From assembly GCA_937916075.1 (NCBI GenBank), contig CALGHW010000443.1, positions 1 to 10,739 on the forward strand: DNA of 10,739 bases. The letters are read 5' to 3'. This DNA comes from an uncultured Prevotella sp. (GTDB lineage: Bacteria > Bacteroidota > Bacteroidia > Bacteroidales > Bacteroidaceae). The position numbers and the translations under genes are program-made. This document shows, one piece after another, positions 1-6,072 of the stretch. The notes beneath the pieces were generated by a model. It worked only from the letters and a program-made list of their open reading frames with translations. It was not told the origin of the DNA and did no database searches. Positions within the stretch are counted from its first letter, which is position 1, and every line of letters starts with the position of its first letter.

Positions 1-1067
1 GGTGAGGGCACCAGGATGCGGTCCTCGCCCTCGTAGGGAGCCTCGCGTCCGCCGTTGAAGAAGAAGGTGACGTGGGCGTACTTCTCGGTCTCGGCCGTGT
101 GGAGCTGGCGCTTGCCATGCTTGCTCAGGTATTCGCCCAGTGTGTCCTGCACGTTCTCCTTGGGGAAGAGGATATGCACGCCCTTGAACGAGGCGTCATA
201 GGGAGTCATGCAGTAGTACTGCAGGTCCTTGATGGTGTGCATGCCTTCCTCGGGCATGTCCTGCTGTGTGAGCACCTGTGTGAGCTCCTTGGCGCGGTCG
301 TTGCGGTAGTTGATGAAAATCACCACGTCGCCCTCCTGGATGGTGCCGTCAACGGTAGCGTTGACAATAGGCTTGATAAACTCGTCAGTCACGTCTTCGG
401 CATAGCTCTCCTGCATGGCCTTTACCATGTCGTCGCTCTGCTTGCCCTTGCCTTCCACGAGCAGGTCGTAAGCTTCCTTCACGCGGTTCCAGCGCTTGTC
501 GCGGTCCATGGCATAGAAGCGGCCCACGATGCTTGCGATGTGGGCGTCGTTCTTCTCGCAGACCTCAGTCAGCTCACGGATGAAGCCCTCGCCGCTCTTC
601 GGGTCGGTGTCACGTCCGTCCATGAAGCAATGTACGTAAGTGTTCTTCAGACCATACTCCTTGGAGATTTCAATAAACTTGAAGAGGTGGTTGAGCGAAG
701 AGTGAACGCCGCCGGTAGAGGTGAGCCCCATCAGGTGCAGCTTCTTGCCTGTCTTCTGGGCGTAGGAGAATGCGTTGACTACTTCCTGGTTCTTCAGGAT
801 AGAGCCGTCCTTGCAAGCGCGGTTAATCTTCACCAGGTCCTGGTATACGATGCGTCCGGCACCGATATTGAGGTGGCCCACCTCAGAGTTGCCCATCTGT
901 CCTTCGGGCAGGCCCACGTCTTCACCGCAAGTGAGCAACTGTGAGTGAGGGCTGACAGCCGTCAGATAGTCGAGATAAGGGGTGGGTGTGTTGAAGATTA
1001 CGTCGCCGGCGCCGTGCTTTCCGATGCCCCAGCCGTCAAGAATCATAAGTAATGCTTTCTTTGCCAT
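1..1067 (-). CDS. gpmI: 2,3-bisphosphoglycerate-independent phosphoglycerate mutase (C-terminus outside window)
   Basis: Cytoplasmic glycolytic/gluconeogenic enzyme interconverting 3- and 2-phosphoglycerate, of the two-metal, alkaline-phosphatase-like type. My translation from the ATG at 1067 starts MAKKALLMILDGWGIG, with metal-ligand Asp11 in the LDGWG motif. The phosphoserine motif GQMGNSEVGHLNIGAG follows, with the catalytic Ser at about residue 61. Further substrate-site motifs are GGVHSS (His about 122), DGRDTDP (about 150-156) and GRFYAMDRDKRW (about 182-193). The window holds 355 codons; the family is usually about 500-510 residues, so roughly 150 C-terminal residues, including the second metal-binding cluster, lie beyond position 1. 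It has its own promoter in the 89-nt gap after pyrH, so it is probably a separate transcript. The reading is intact with no frameshift. Identity is near certain from the motifs. Confidence 0.97.
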   Translation of the reverse strand, partial: MAKKALLMILDGWGIGKHGAGDVIFNTPTPYLDYLTAVSPHSQLLTCGEDVGLPEGQMGNSEVGHLNIGAGRIVYQDLVKINRACKDGSILKNQEVVNAFSYAQKTGKKLHLMGLTSTGGVHSSLNHLFKFIEISKEYGLKNTYVHCFMDGRDTDPKSGEGFIRELTEVCEKNDAHIASIVGRFYAMDRDKRWNRVKEAYDLLVEGKGKQSDDMVKAMQESYAEDVTDEFIKPIVNATVDGTIQEGDVVIFINYRNDRAKELTQVLTQQDMPEEGMHTIKDLQYYCMTPYDASFKGVHILFPKENVQDTLGEYLSKHGKRQLHTAETEKYAHVTFFFNGGREAPYEGEDRILVPS

Positions 1068-1110
1068 AGTTGTATAATATAAAAATATGTGTCTATCAAT
1101 TTTGTGGATG

Positions 1111-1142
1111 CAAAATTACTATTTTCACTCCGATTGACCAAA
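1111..1142 (-). promoter_or_regulatory. Bacteroidota-type promoter of gpmI
   Basis: Read on the minus strand there is a -33 element TTTG (1139-1142), a 20-nt spacer and a -7 element TAATTTTG (1111-1118), fitting the Bacteroidota sigma-ABfr consensus TTTG/TAnnTTTG. Transcription would begin near 1105, giving a leader of about 38 nt. The -7 element is part of a small inverted repeat, AATTTTG (1098-1104) and CAAAATT (1111-1117), around a 6-nt loop. Placement between the pyrH stop and the gpmI start fits a separate gpmI transcript. The motif match is direct; activity is inferred. Confidence 0.75.
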
Positions 1143-1156
1143 TAGTTGGTAAACTT

Positions 1157-1867
1157 TTAGTTATGTACCAAGGTGCCGATAGGCTCGCCGTCCATCACTT
1201 TTTTCAGGTTGCCCACGATGTCCATGTTGAACACGTAGATGGGCAGGTTGTTCTCCTTGCACATGGTGGTGGCTGTGAGGTCCATCACCTTCAGACCGCG
1301 GGTGTAAATCTCGTCGTAGGTGATCTCGCTGAACTTGGTGGCTGTGGGGTCCTTTTCTGGGTCGGCCGTGTAGATGCCGTCCACGCGGGTGCCCTTGAGC
1401 ATCACGTCGGCCTCAATCTCGATGCCGCGCAGTGACGATCCGGTGTCGGTGGTGAAGTAGGGGCTGCCGGTGCCGGCTGAGAAGATGCACACATAGCCGG
1501 CCTCCATGGCCTCGATGGCTTTCCACTTGGAGTAGAACTCGCCGATGGGTTCCATGCGGATGGCTGTGAGCACCTTGGTCTTCACACCGATGGCTCCTAA
1601 GGCTGAGCTTAGTGCGAGCGAGTTGATGACTGTGGCGCACATACCCATCTGGTCGCCTTTCACGCGGTCGAATCCCTTGGAGGCGCCGCTCAGTCCGCGG
1701 AAGATGTTGCCGCCACCGATGACGATGCCTATCTGGACGCCCATTTCGCTTACTTCCTTGATTTGGCGGGCGTAGTCGCCCAGCCGTTCGGGGTCGATGC
1801 CGAAGCTCTGCTTGCCCATGAGGCTCTCGCCGCTCAGCTTCAATAAGATTCTCTTGTACTTTGCCAT
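1157..1867 (-). CDS. pyrH: UMP kinase
   Basis: Bacterial UMP kinase of the amino-acid-kinase fold, phosphorylating UMP to UDP with ATP in pyrimidine nucleotide synthesis; the family is cytoplasmic and hexameric and is usually regulated by GTP and UTP. The 236 residues match the usual length (about 235-240). Visible motifs: LLKLSGESL near the N-terminus (Lys10), the glycine loop IGGGNIFRG (50-58, Arg57), Asp72 after the VKGD turn, GTGSPYFTTDT (132-142) for UMP binding, and LKGTRVDGIYTADP (157-170) for the nucleotide. The start ATG at 1867 gives the canonical MAKYKRILLKLSGE. It lies 25 nt after the birA stop and is probably the last gene of the yraN-birA-pyrH operon. In many bacteria frr lies directly downstream; here gpmI does instead. 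Confidence 0.97.
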   Translation of the reverse strand: MAKYKRILLKLSGESLMGKQSFGIDPERLGDYARQIKEVSEMGVQIGIVIGGGNIFRGLSGASKGFDRVKGDQMGMCATVINSLALSSALGAIGVKTKVLTAIRMEPIGEFYSKWKAIEAMEAGYVCIFSAGTGSPYFTTDTGSSLRGIEIEADVMLKGTRVDGIYTADPEKDPTATKFSEITYDEIYTRGLKVMDLTATTMCKENNLPIYVFNMDIVGNLKKVMDGEPIGTLVHN

Positions 1868-1892
1868 AATCTTGATATTTCGTTTTCTTTAT

Positions 1893-2630
1893 TTAAATGA
1901 TGAATTTCACTTCTTTGAAGGCATATTCCTTGGTGTGCCCTTGCCGGTCGGTGACGCATAGACGGCCCTGGGGGGTGATGCCGTCTATCCGTCCATCGTA
2001 TTCGCCTCCACTGTCGGCATAGCGGTGCCATTCGCCGATGCGGTAGAGTGCCTCGTGGTATTCGCGGTCGATGGTGGCATATTGTCCGTCGTCGACCAGT
2101 GCCAGATAGTGTGCCATGTGGCGGAGAATGTCTTGCAGCAGCTGCTCGCGGTCGATGGGGTGGCCTGTTATCTGAAAGAGCGACACGGGGTTGGGGGCGT
2201 CGCTGACAAAGCGTCGCTGGTTGACGTTGAGGCCCGTGCCCAGGATGCAGCTCCTGATGGCCTGGCCGCTGACGGCACATTCCGACAGCGTGCCGCTCAG
2301 CTTGCGGTCATGCCAGTAGATGTCGTTGGGCCATTTCACCAGGATGTCGTCCGTATAGGGCGCAAGGGCGGCCTTGAGGGCCATCGAGCCGGCCTCGAGC
2401 ATGATAAACTGGCGGAGTGGTGGCACGCCTTGTGGGCGGGTCTTGACGCTGAAGGTCAGGTTTTGTCCCGCTTCACTCTCCCAGCGGTTGGTGCCTTGTC
2501 CGCGTCCGGCCGTCTGGTAGTCGGCGGTGACGACGGTCATCAGTCGTCCCTCTTCGCCATGGTAGGCGTGTAGGTATCGGTTGGTGGAGTCGGTTTGTTC
2601 CAAATGTATCCGTATGATATCTTCCATCAT
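1893..2630 (-). CDS. birA: Biotin--[acetyl-CoA-carboxylase] ligase, monofunctional
   Basis: Activates biotin to biotinyl-AMP and transfers it to the lysine of biotin carboxyl carrier proteins. From the ATG at 2630 it has 245 residues. Seen in order: EQTDSTN (11-17), the biotin/AMP loop AGRGQGTNRW (41-50), KWPNDI (99-104) with the catalytic-site lysine Lys99, KLSGTL (110-115) and LGTGLNVN (130-137). A C-terminal SH3-like segment contains DGRIDGITPQGRL. There is no N-terminal winged-helix DNA-binding domain as in E. coli BirA, so it is a ligase only and not a repressor. The frame is open to a TTG at 2645 that overlaps the yraN stop, but ATG at 2630 (or the adjacent ATG at 2627) begins just before the conserved region and is preferred. 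Spacing to yraN is 11 nt, so the genes are co-transcribed. Confidence 0.93.
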   Translation of the reverse strand: MMEDIIRIHLEQTDSTNRYLHAYHGEEGRLMTVVTADYQTAGRGQGTNRWESEAGQNLTFSVKTRPQGVPPLRQFIMLEAGSMALKAALAPYTDDILVKWPNDIYWHDRKLSGTLSECAVSGQAIRSCILGTGLNVNQRRFVSDAPNPVSLFQITGHPIDREQLLQDILRHMAHYLALVDDGQYATIDREYHEALYRIGEWHRYADSGGEYDGRIDGITPQGRLCVTDRQGHTKEYAFKEVKFII

Positions 2631-2641
2631 GTATGAGCAGG

Positions 2642-3010
2642 TCAAAAAGCCAAGGGGGTGAATGCCTCCTGGATGTGGTCAATCTCGCAGTCGTCGGTGC
2701 TGGTGCCAGTGACGGTGATGATGTCAAACCGGAGGGGCATGCCCATGCGCCGGAGTTTGACAAAGGCGTTGGCGGCTATGCAGAGCGACTGGATTTTCCG
2801 TCGGTCAACGGCCTTTTCGGGAGCCATGAACGCCTGGTTGCGCCGAGTCTTCACCTCTACGACCACCAGGCAGCCAGCGTCTATGGCCACGATGTCCAGG
2901 TCGCGGTGTCCCCACTTCCAGTTGCGCTCCACGACAGTATAGCCTTTGTGTTCCAGGTATTGGGCGGCCATCTCTTCGCCCCACCGTCCTAAATCATTGT
3001 GTGCTGCCAT
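2642..3010 (-). CDS. YraN (UPF0102) family predicted endonuclease
   Basis: Small protein of 122 residues with the restriction-endonuclease-like fold typical of the YraN/UPF0102 family, which resembles Holliday-junction resolvases; the cellular role is not established. The N-terminal helix LGRWGEEMAAQYLEHKGY is characteristic and holds Glu13. The likely active site follows: HRDLDIVA with Asp39, then VVVEVKTRR with Glu52 and Lys54, the D-ExK nuclease signature. Length is normal for the family (about 115-130). A TTG at 3016 would add two residues, but ATG at 3010 is preferred. It is the first gene of the yraN-birA-pyrH operon, about 20 nt from the predicted transcription start. Family assignment is firm; nuclease activity is inferred from the residues. 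Confidence 0.92.
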   Translation of the reverse strand: MAAHNDLGRWGEEMAAQYLEHKGYTVVERNWKWGHRDLDIVAIDAGCLVVVEVKTRRNQAFMAPEKAVDRRKIQSLCIAANAFVKLRRMGMPLRFDIITVTGTSTDDCEIDHIQEAFTPLAF

Positions 3011-3037
3011 CGCCAAGAATTTTGTTTAATGTTTATG

Positions 3038-3068
3038 CAAAAATAGTGCTTTTATCTTGTATGTCAAA
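3038..3068 (-). promoter_or_regulatory. Bacteroidota-type promoter of yraN-birA-pyrH
   Basis: On the minus strand, TTTG (3065-3068), a 19-nt spacer and TATTTTTG (3038-3045) match the TTTG/TAnnTTTG consensus. Transcription would start near 3031, with a leader of about 20 nt before the yraN ATG. It is the only good match upstream of the three-gene operon. Confidence 0.75.
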
Positions 3069-3083
3069 AGAAAAGCTCGTTTT

Positions 3084-3115
3084 TTTGTGGGAAAGAACGG
3101 AAATGCCTAACTTTA
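3084..3115 (+). promoter_or_regulatory. Possible second, upstream promoter for tadA
   Basis: On the plus strand TTTG (3084-3087) is followed after 20 nt by TAACTTTA (3108-3115), one base off the TAnnTTTG consensus at the last position. If used, it would give a leader of more than 100 nt before tadA that carries the palindrome at 3142-3161. The sequence match is partial and activity is a guess. Confidence 0.3.
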
Positions 3116-3141
3116 TATAATTTAGGCTGCACTCGGTCATA

Positions 3142-3161
3142 AAAACAAACAAGTTTGTTTT
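3142..3161. repeat. Perfect AT-rich palindrome in the yraN/tadA intergenic region
   Basis: Arms AAAACAAAC (3142-3150) and GTTTGTTTT (3153-3161) flank a 2-nt centre. The right arm overlaps the -33 element of the downstream tadA promoter, the usual place for a repressor operator. The low complexity means it could also be chance. No regulator gene is nearby. Confidence 0.45.
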
Positions 3162-3189
3162 GTATTCCTCTCGATTTGCACTAACTTTG
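3159..3189 (+). promoter_or_regulatory. Bacteroidota-type promoter of tadA
   Basis: TTTG (3159-3162), a 19-nt spacer and TAACTTTG (3182-3189) match the consensus. Transcription would start near 3195. This leaves about 14 nt before the first ATG (3209) and about 41 nt before the second (3236), which mildly favours the second as the tadA start. Confidence 0.75.
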
Positions 3190-3235
3190 CAAAAAACAAG
3201 CTGCGGAAATGCCGTGGCGTGAAAATTATCCAACA

Positions 3236-3688
3236 ATGACAAGCGAAGAACAACAGAAACAAGACGAGCAGTATATGCGGAAGGCTTTGGACGAGGCCCG
3301 GGAGGCCCTTGCACAAGGTGAGATACCTATTGGGGCTGTCGTCGTGTGCCAGGGACGGGTGATAGCCCGGGCGCATAATCTGACGGAGACGCTTTGCGAC
3401 GTGACGGCCCATGCAGAGATGCAGGCCATCACGTCGGCGGCCAACCTGTTGGGCGGCAAATACCTCACCGGTTGCACGCTCTATGTCACGGTGGAGCCTT
3501 GCGTCATGTGTGCCGGTGCAGTGGGGTGGGCTCAGATACCCCGTATTGTCTATGGCGCACCCGACGTGAAGCGTGGCTACCAGGAGTATGCCCCGCGGGC
3601 GATGCATCCCAAGGCGGTGGTGCGGGGCGGTGTGCTGGAGGAGGAGTGTGCCCAGCTGATGAAAGACTTCTTCAAGGAGAAGCGGTAA
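3236..3688 (+). CDS. tadA: tRNA-specific adenosine deaminase
   Basis: Zinc-dependent deaminase that converts A34 to inosine in the tRNA-Arg(ACG) anticodon, allowing decoding of CGU, CGC and CGA. From the ATG at 3236 it has 150 residues, the usual size. Seen in order: the N-terminal helix DEQYMRKALDEAREAL, GEIPIGAVVV (28-37), the zinc/proton-shuttle motif TAHAEMQAI (58-66; His59 ligand, Glu61 shuttle) and VEPCVMCAGA (86-95; ligands Cys89 and Cys92). The C-terminal half keeps RIVYGAPD and the closing helix. An in-frame ATG at 3209 would add nine unconserved-looking residues (MPWRENYPT) and cannot be excluded. It is the only plus-strand gene, divergent from yraN, convergent with folE, and followed by a strong terminator. 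TadA and cytosine/guanine deaminases share motifs, but the PCVMCAGA context and length favour TadA. Confidence 0.93.
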   Translation: MTSEEQQKQDEQYMRKALDEAREALAQGEIPIGAVVVCQGRVIARAHNLTETLCDVTAHAEMQAITSAANLLGGKYLTGCTLYVTVEPCVMCAGAVGWAQIPRIVYGAPDVKRGYQEYAPRAMHPKAVVRGGVLEEECAQLMKDFFKEKR

Positions 3689-3716
3689 TCAGGCTGCTTT
3701 TCTCACTGTCACATAA

Positions 3717-3767
3717 AAACCGGGTGTGCCGAAAAGGTTCTCTTTTCGGCACACCCGGTTTGTTTTT
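3717..3767. terminator. Bidirectional intrinsic terminator between tadA and folE
   Basis: Perfect 20-bp inverted repeat: left arm 3717-3736, 5-nt loop, right arm 3742-3761, with GC-rich core CCGGGTGTGCCG. The plus strand continues into GTTTTT (3762-3767). On the minus strand the outer part reads into GTTTTTATG. It lies about 28 nt after the tadA stop and 47 nt after the folE stop, so it can serve both convergent genes. Confidence 0.9.
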
Positions 3768-3808
3768 CCCTCAAGGATTGCCATGCCTTTGGCCCTGGCT
3801 TTTGGGGC

Positions 3809-4402
3809 TTACAGGATTCTTCGGTCCCGGTTGATGAGGTTCATGAATTCCTGGCGTGTCTTGGCCTGGTTGAAGGCTCCGCTGAAGTCGCTGGTCGTGG
3901 TGATGGAGTTTTGTTTCTCCACGCCTCTCATCTGCATACACATGTGCTTGGCCTCCACCACCACCATGACGCCAAGCGGGTGGAGCGTCTGCTCGATACA
4001 CTCCTTGATTTGCAGCGTCATGCGCTCCTGCACCTGCAGGCGGTGGGAGAAGATGTCCACCACGCGGGCAATCTTGCTCAGTCCGGTGATATAGCCGTTG
4101 GGGATATAAGCCACGTGCACTTTGCCGTAGAAAGGCAACATGTGGTGTTCGCAGAGCGAGAAGAAGTCGATGTCCTTTACGATGACCATCTGGTTGTAGT
4201 CCTCTTTAAACAGGGCGTCGGTGAGCACCTTGTGGGCGTCCATGGTATAGCCCCTGGTGAGCACCTGCATGGCCTTGGCCACCCGCATGGGGGTCTTCTG
4301 CAGACCTTCGCGCCTGGTGTCCTCACCCAGCAGGTTGATGATTTCTTTATAGTGGTCGGCCAGTTGTTCGAGGCCTTCGCGGTATTCTGGTTCTGGATTC
4401 AT
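3809..4402 (-). CDS. folE: GTP cyclohydrolase I
   Basis: Opens the purine ring of GTP to give 7,8-dihydroneopterin triphosphate, the first step of folate (and queuosine-type) pterin synthesis; cytoplasmic, homodecameric and zinc-dependent in known members. From the ATG at 4402 it has 197 residues. Visible motifs: LLGEDTRREGLQKTPMRVAK (24-43), DIDFFSLCEHHMLPFYG (77-93) with zinc ligands Cys84 and His87, GYITGLSKIARVVD (103-116), FSHRLQVQERMT (118-129), and the third zinc ligand Cys155 in the KHMCMQMRG motif (152-160). All three zinc ligands are present, so this is type I FolE, not the zinc-independent FolE2. The frame is open to a GTG at 4441, one base after the SPOR stop, but the ATG fits the family. 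It is close downstream of the SPOR gene (40 nt) and ends before the shared terminator. Confidence 0.96.
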   Translation of the reverse strand: MNPEPEYREGLEQLADHYKEIINLLGEDTRREGLQKTPMRVAKAMQVLTRGYTMDAHKVLTDALFKEDYNQMVIVKDIDFFSLCEHHMLPFYGKVHVAYIPNGYITGLSKIARVVDIFSHRLQVQERMTLQIKECIEQTLHPLGVMVVVEAKHMCMQMRGVEKQNSITTTSDFSGAFNQAKTRQEFMNLINRDRRIL

Positions 4403-4442
4403 GTCTTTTATTTGTTTCCGGTGGTGTTTGATGGATTCCACC

Positions 4443-5141
4443 TTAATATTGTACGCTGATTTTTCCCTTTACGATAGAGGCTCCTCTGTACCCTAACTTG
4501 CGGATTTCCACCAGCATGCGGTGGGCTTCCTCATACGATCTGTAGTTGCCCACGCGGCATATCCACCGGGGGGAGTAGAAGTGTACGTAGACCGGTTCGT
4601 CGGGAAAATTCCTTTTGATGTTGTTGCGGGCCTGTTCGGCCTTTTGCCTGTCGGCCCTTGTGTTGCCTCCGGCAAAGGCTTGCACGCGGTATCCCGTGAC
4701 TTTATAGCTGTTGGCCATTACCTTCTTGCGCATATCCACAGTGAGCGTCTCCGGTTCCGGAGTCTTGTCCTCCTGTTTTTTGTGGGCTTCGGGTTTTGTC
4801 TCAGGTTTGGCATGGGGGGTGGCCTTCTCGCCATGCTCCTGTTTCTTGTTGTTGTCGGCGGTATGCTTCCGGCTGTCCGGGTGTGTGCCTGTGGGGGTGG
4901 CACTGGTGTGTGTCGTGGCCGGATGGCTGGGTGTCGTGGCCGGAGTGGCCGGTCGGGCCGGAGTGTTGGTCGGTGCCGTTCCGGCACTGCTGTTGACCAA
5001 TTCGTCTATGGCTGCACTTTGGGTCACAGTCACCTTTCCCTGGTTTTTCTGTTGCCGCTGCAGACGGTCAAGAAAAGTCTGTGCGCTGCAGTTGAGCGAG
5101 GCGCAGACGGTCAGTAGCAAGATTGCGACGAATTGCTTCAT
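4443..5141 (-). CDS. SPOR-domain periplasmic protein
   Basis: Exported protein of 232 residues, predicted to bind peptidoglycan. Residues 1-20 form a signal peptide (MKQF, hydrophobic VAILLLTVCASL, cleavage after CSA). A short charged helix follows (about 22-37). About residues 52-132 are a low-complexity Pro/Thr/Ala then Lys/Glu/His linker, likely disordered and spanning the periplasm. The C-terminus (about 148-232) is a SPOR domain: YRVQAFAGGNTRADRQKAEQ, a central PVYVHFYSPRWICRVGNY strand pair and FADE-like helix SYEEAHRMLVEIRKLGY before a final strand. SPOR domains bind denuded glycan strands at division sites. It lies between tpiA and folE; no TAnnTTTG promoter is visible in the 112-nt gap upstream, so it may depend on readthrough past the hairpin at 5180-5223. 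The specific role is unknown. Confidence 0.85.
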   Translation of the reverse strand: MKQFVAILLLTVCASLNCSAQTFLDRLQRQQKNQGKVTVTQSAAIDELVNSSAGTAPTNTPARPATPATTPSHPATTHTSATPTGTHPDSRKHTADNNKKQEHGEKATPHAKPETKPEAHKKQEDKTPEPETLTVDMRKKVMANSYKVTGYRVQAFAGGNTRADRQKAEQARNNIKRNFPDEPVYVHFYSPRWICRVGNYRSYEEAHRMLVEIRKLGYRGASIVKGKISVQY

Positions 5142-5179
5142 GGTCTTTTTTCTTCTTTTGTGGATGATTTAGAAAGAGA

Positions 5180-5223
5180 GAAGCGGGGAGGACCTGTCTT
5201 GTCGGCAGGTCCTCCTCTGCTTC
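5180..5223 (-). terminator. Hairpin after tpiA, probable (partial) terminator
   Basis: Inner stem of 9 bp, GAGGACCTG (5188-5196) with CAGGTCCTC (5206-5214), 9-nt loop, extended past an internal bulge by GAAGC (5180-5184) and GCTTC (5219-5223). On the minus strand it lies 31 nt after the tpiA stop and is followed by a mixed CTCTCTTTCT tract, a weak U-run. It may end most tpiA transcripts while letting some continue into the SPOR gene and folE, for which I see no separate promoter. Confidence 0.6.
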
Positions 5224-5253
5224 TTGAATGAGTGTAATAGGGAGAGTCCCTGA

Positions 5254-6015
5254 TTACTTCTTCCAGGCGTCAATGATACCCTTGAAGTCGGCAGCCTTCA
5301 GAGAGGCACCGCCAATCAGGCCACCGTCGATGTTGGGCTTAGAGAAGAGCTCAGGAGCGTTGCTGGCCTTGCAGCTGCCGCCATAGAGGATGGTTGTGTC
5401 CTCAGCGGCCTCGTTGCCGTACTTCTCTGCCACGATAGAGCGGATGTAAGCCAGCATCTCCTCAGCCTGGTCGGAAGTGGCGGTCTTGCCGGTACCGATG
5501 GCCCAGATGGGCTCGTAGGCGAGGATGATGTTCTTCCACTCGTCAGCGCTCAGGTTGAATACAGAGCCGTCGAGCTCAGCCTTTACCACCTCGTTCTGCT
5601 TGTTGGCCTCGCGCTCCTCCAGTGTCTCGCCGCAGCAGAAGATAACCTTCAGGCCGTTCTTCAGGGCCAGCTGTACCTTCTCCTTCAGGATCTCGGCCGT
5701 CTCGCCGTAGTACTGGCGACGCTCAGAGTGGCCCAGGATAACATACTGTGCACCTGTGCTCTTCACCATCTCGGCAGACACCTCGCCTGTGTAGGCACCC
5801 TTCTCCTTGTCAGCGCAGTTCTCGGCACCGAGGCCTACTACAGAAGCGTCCAGTACCTGGGCTACAGAAGCCAGGTGGATAAAAGGAGTGCAGATGATGA
5901 CGCCACAGTTGGGCTTGTCAGCTACCAGAGCCTCGTTGATTTCCTTGGCGAGAGCCACACCGTCCTGCAGGTTCATGTTCATCTTCCAGTTACCTGCTAC
6001 AATTTTCTTTCTCAT
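5254..6015 (-). CDS. tpiA: Triosephosphate isomerase
   Basis: Interconverts dihydroxyacetone phosphate and glyceraldehyde 3-phosphate; cytoplasmic TIM-barrel enzyme. From the ATG at 6015 it has 253 residues, the standard length. Signature residues: Asn9 and Lys11 in AGNWKMN, the catalytic His96 in VILGHSERRQYYGET (92-106), the catalytic Glu168 in AYEPIWAIGTGKTA (166-179) with its flexible loop, and phosphate-binding YGGS (211-214) and GGLIGGASL (231-239). The enzyme looks fully intact. Oddly, no stop codon separates it from the upstream DoxX-like gene: the frame runs through 6016-6072 without interruption. Because conservation begins exactly at MRKKIVAGNW, with an A-rich leader before it, I take 6015 as an independent start, but a fused product cannot be excluded. 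Confidence 0.95.
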   Translation of the reverse strand: MRKKIVAGNWKMNMNLQDGVALAKEINEALVADKPNCGVIICTPFIHLASVAQVLDASVVGLGAENCADKEKGAYTGEVSAEMVKSTGAQYVILGHSERRQYYGETAEILKEKVQLALKNGLKVIFCCGETLEEREANKQNEVVKAELDGSVFNLSADEWKNIILAYEPIWAIGTGKTATSDQAEEMLAYIRSIVAEKYGNEAAEDTTILYGGSCKASNAPELFSKPNIDGGLIGGASLKAADFKGIIDAWKK

Positions 6016-6072
6016 TTTTCTTTTAGTTTTAAAAAGTTGATATATCTTGTTAGATTGTTCTTTCTTTTTGAG
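6013..6072 (-). other. Stop-less junction between the DoxX-like gene and tpiA
   Basis: Reading the minus strand in the DoxX frame, codons continue through a very AT-rich stretch (6016-6052 has only 6 G/C in 37 bases) straight into the tpiA ATG. This stretch looks like former intergenic DNA. Adding one A to the A5 run at 6065-6069 would put the TAA at 6050-6052 in frame, ending the membrane protein 34 nt before tpiA. The open junction could therefore be a real fusion, a one-base indel in this strain, or a sequencing error. Confidence 0.7.

Noticed and set aside
72..944. 290-codon plus-strand open frame opposite gpmI
   Set aside because: Lies antisense to a clear, motif-complete gpmI. The Val/Leu/His-rich composition is typical of the complement of GC-rich coding DNA. 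No promoter or recognisable domain.
2631..2645. TTG at 2645 as the birA start
   Set aside because: It would add five unconserved residues (ATG at 2630 is M6 of that frame) and overlap the yraN stop; ATG at 2630 is next to the conserved region.
3394..3834. 146-codon plus-strand frame overlapping tadA in another frame
   Set aside because: tadA motifs are complete in the main frame. The alternative frame is Arg/Gly/Cys-rich and runs through the terminator.
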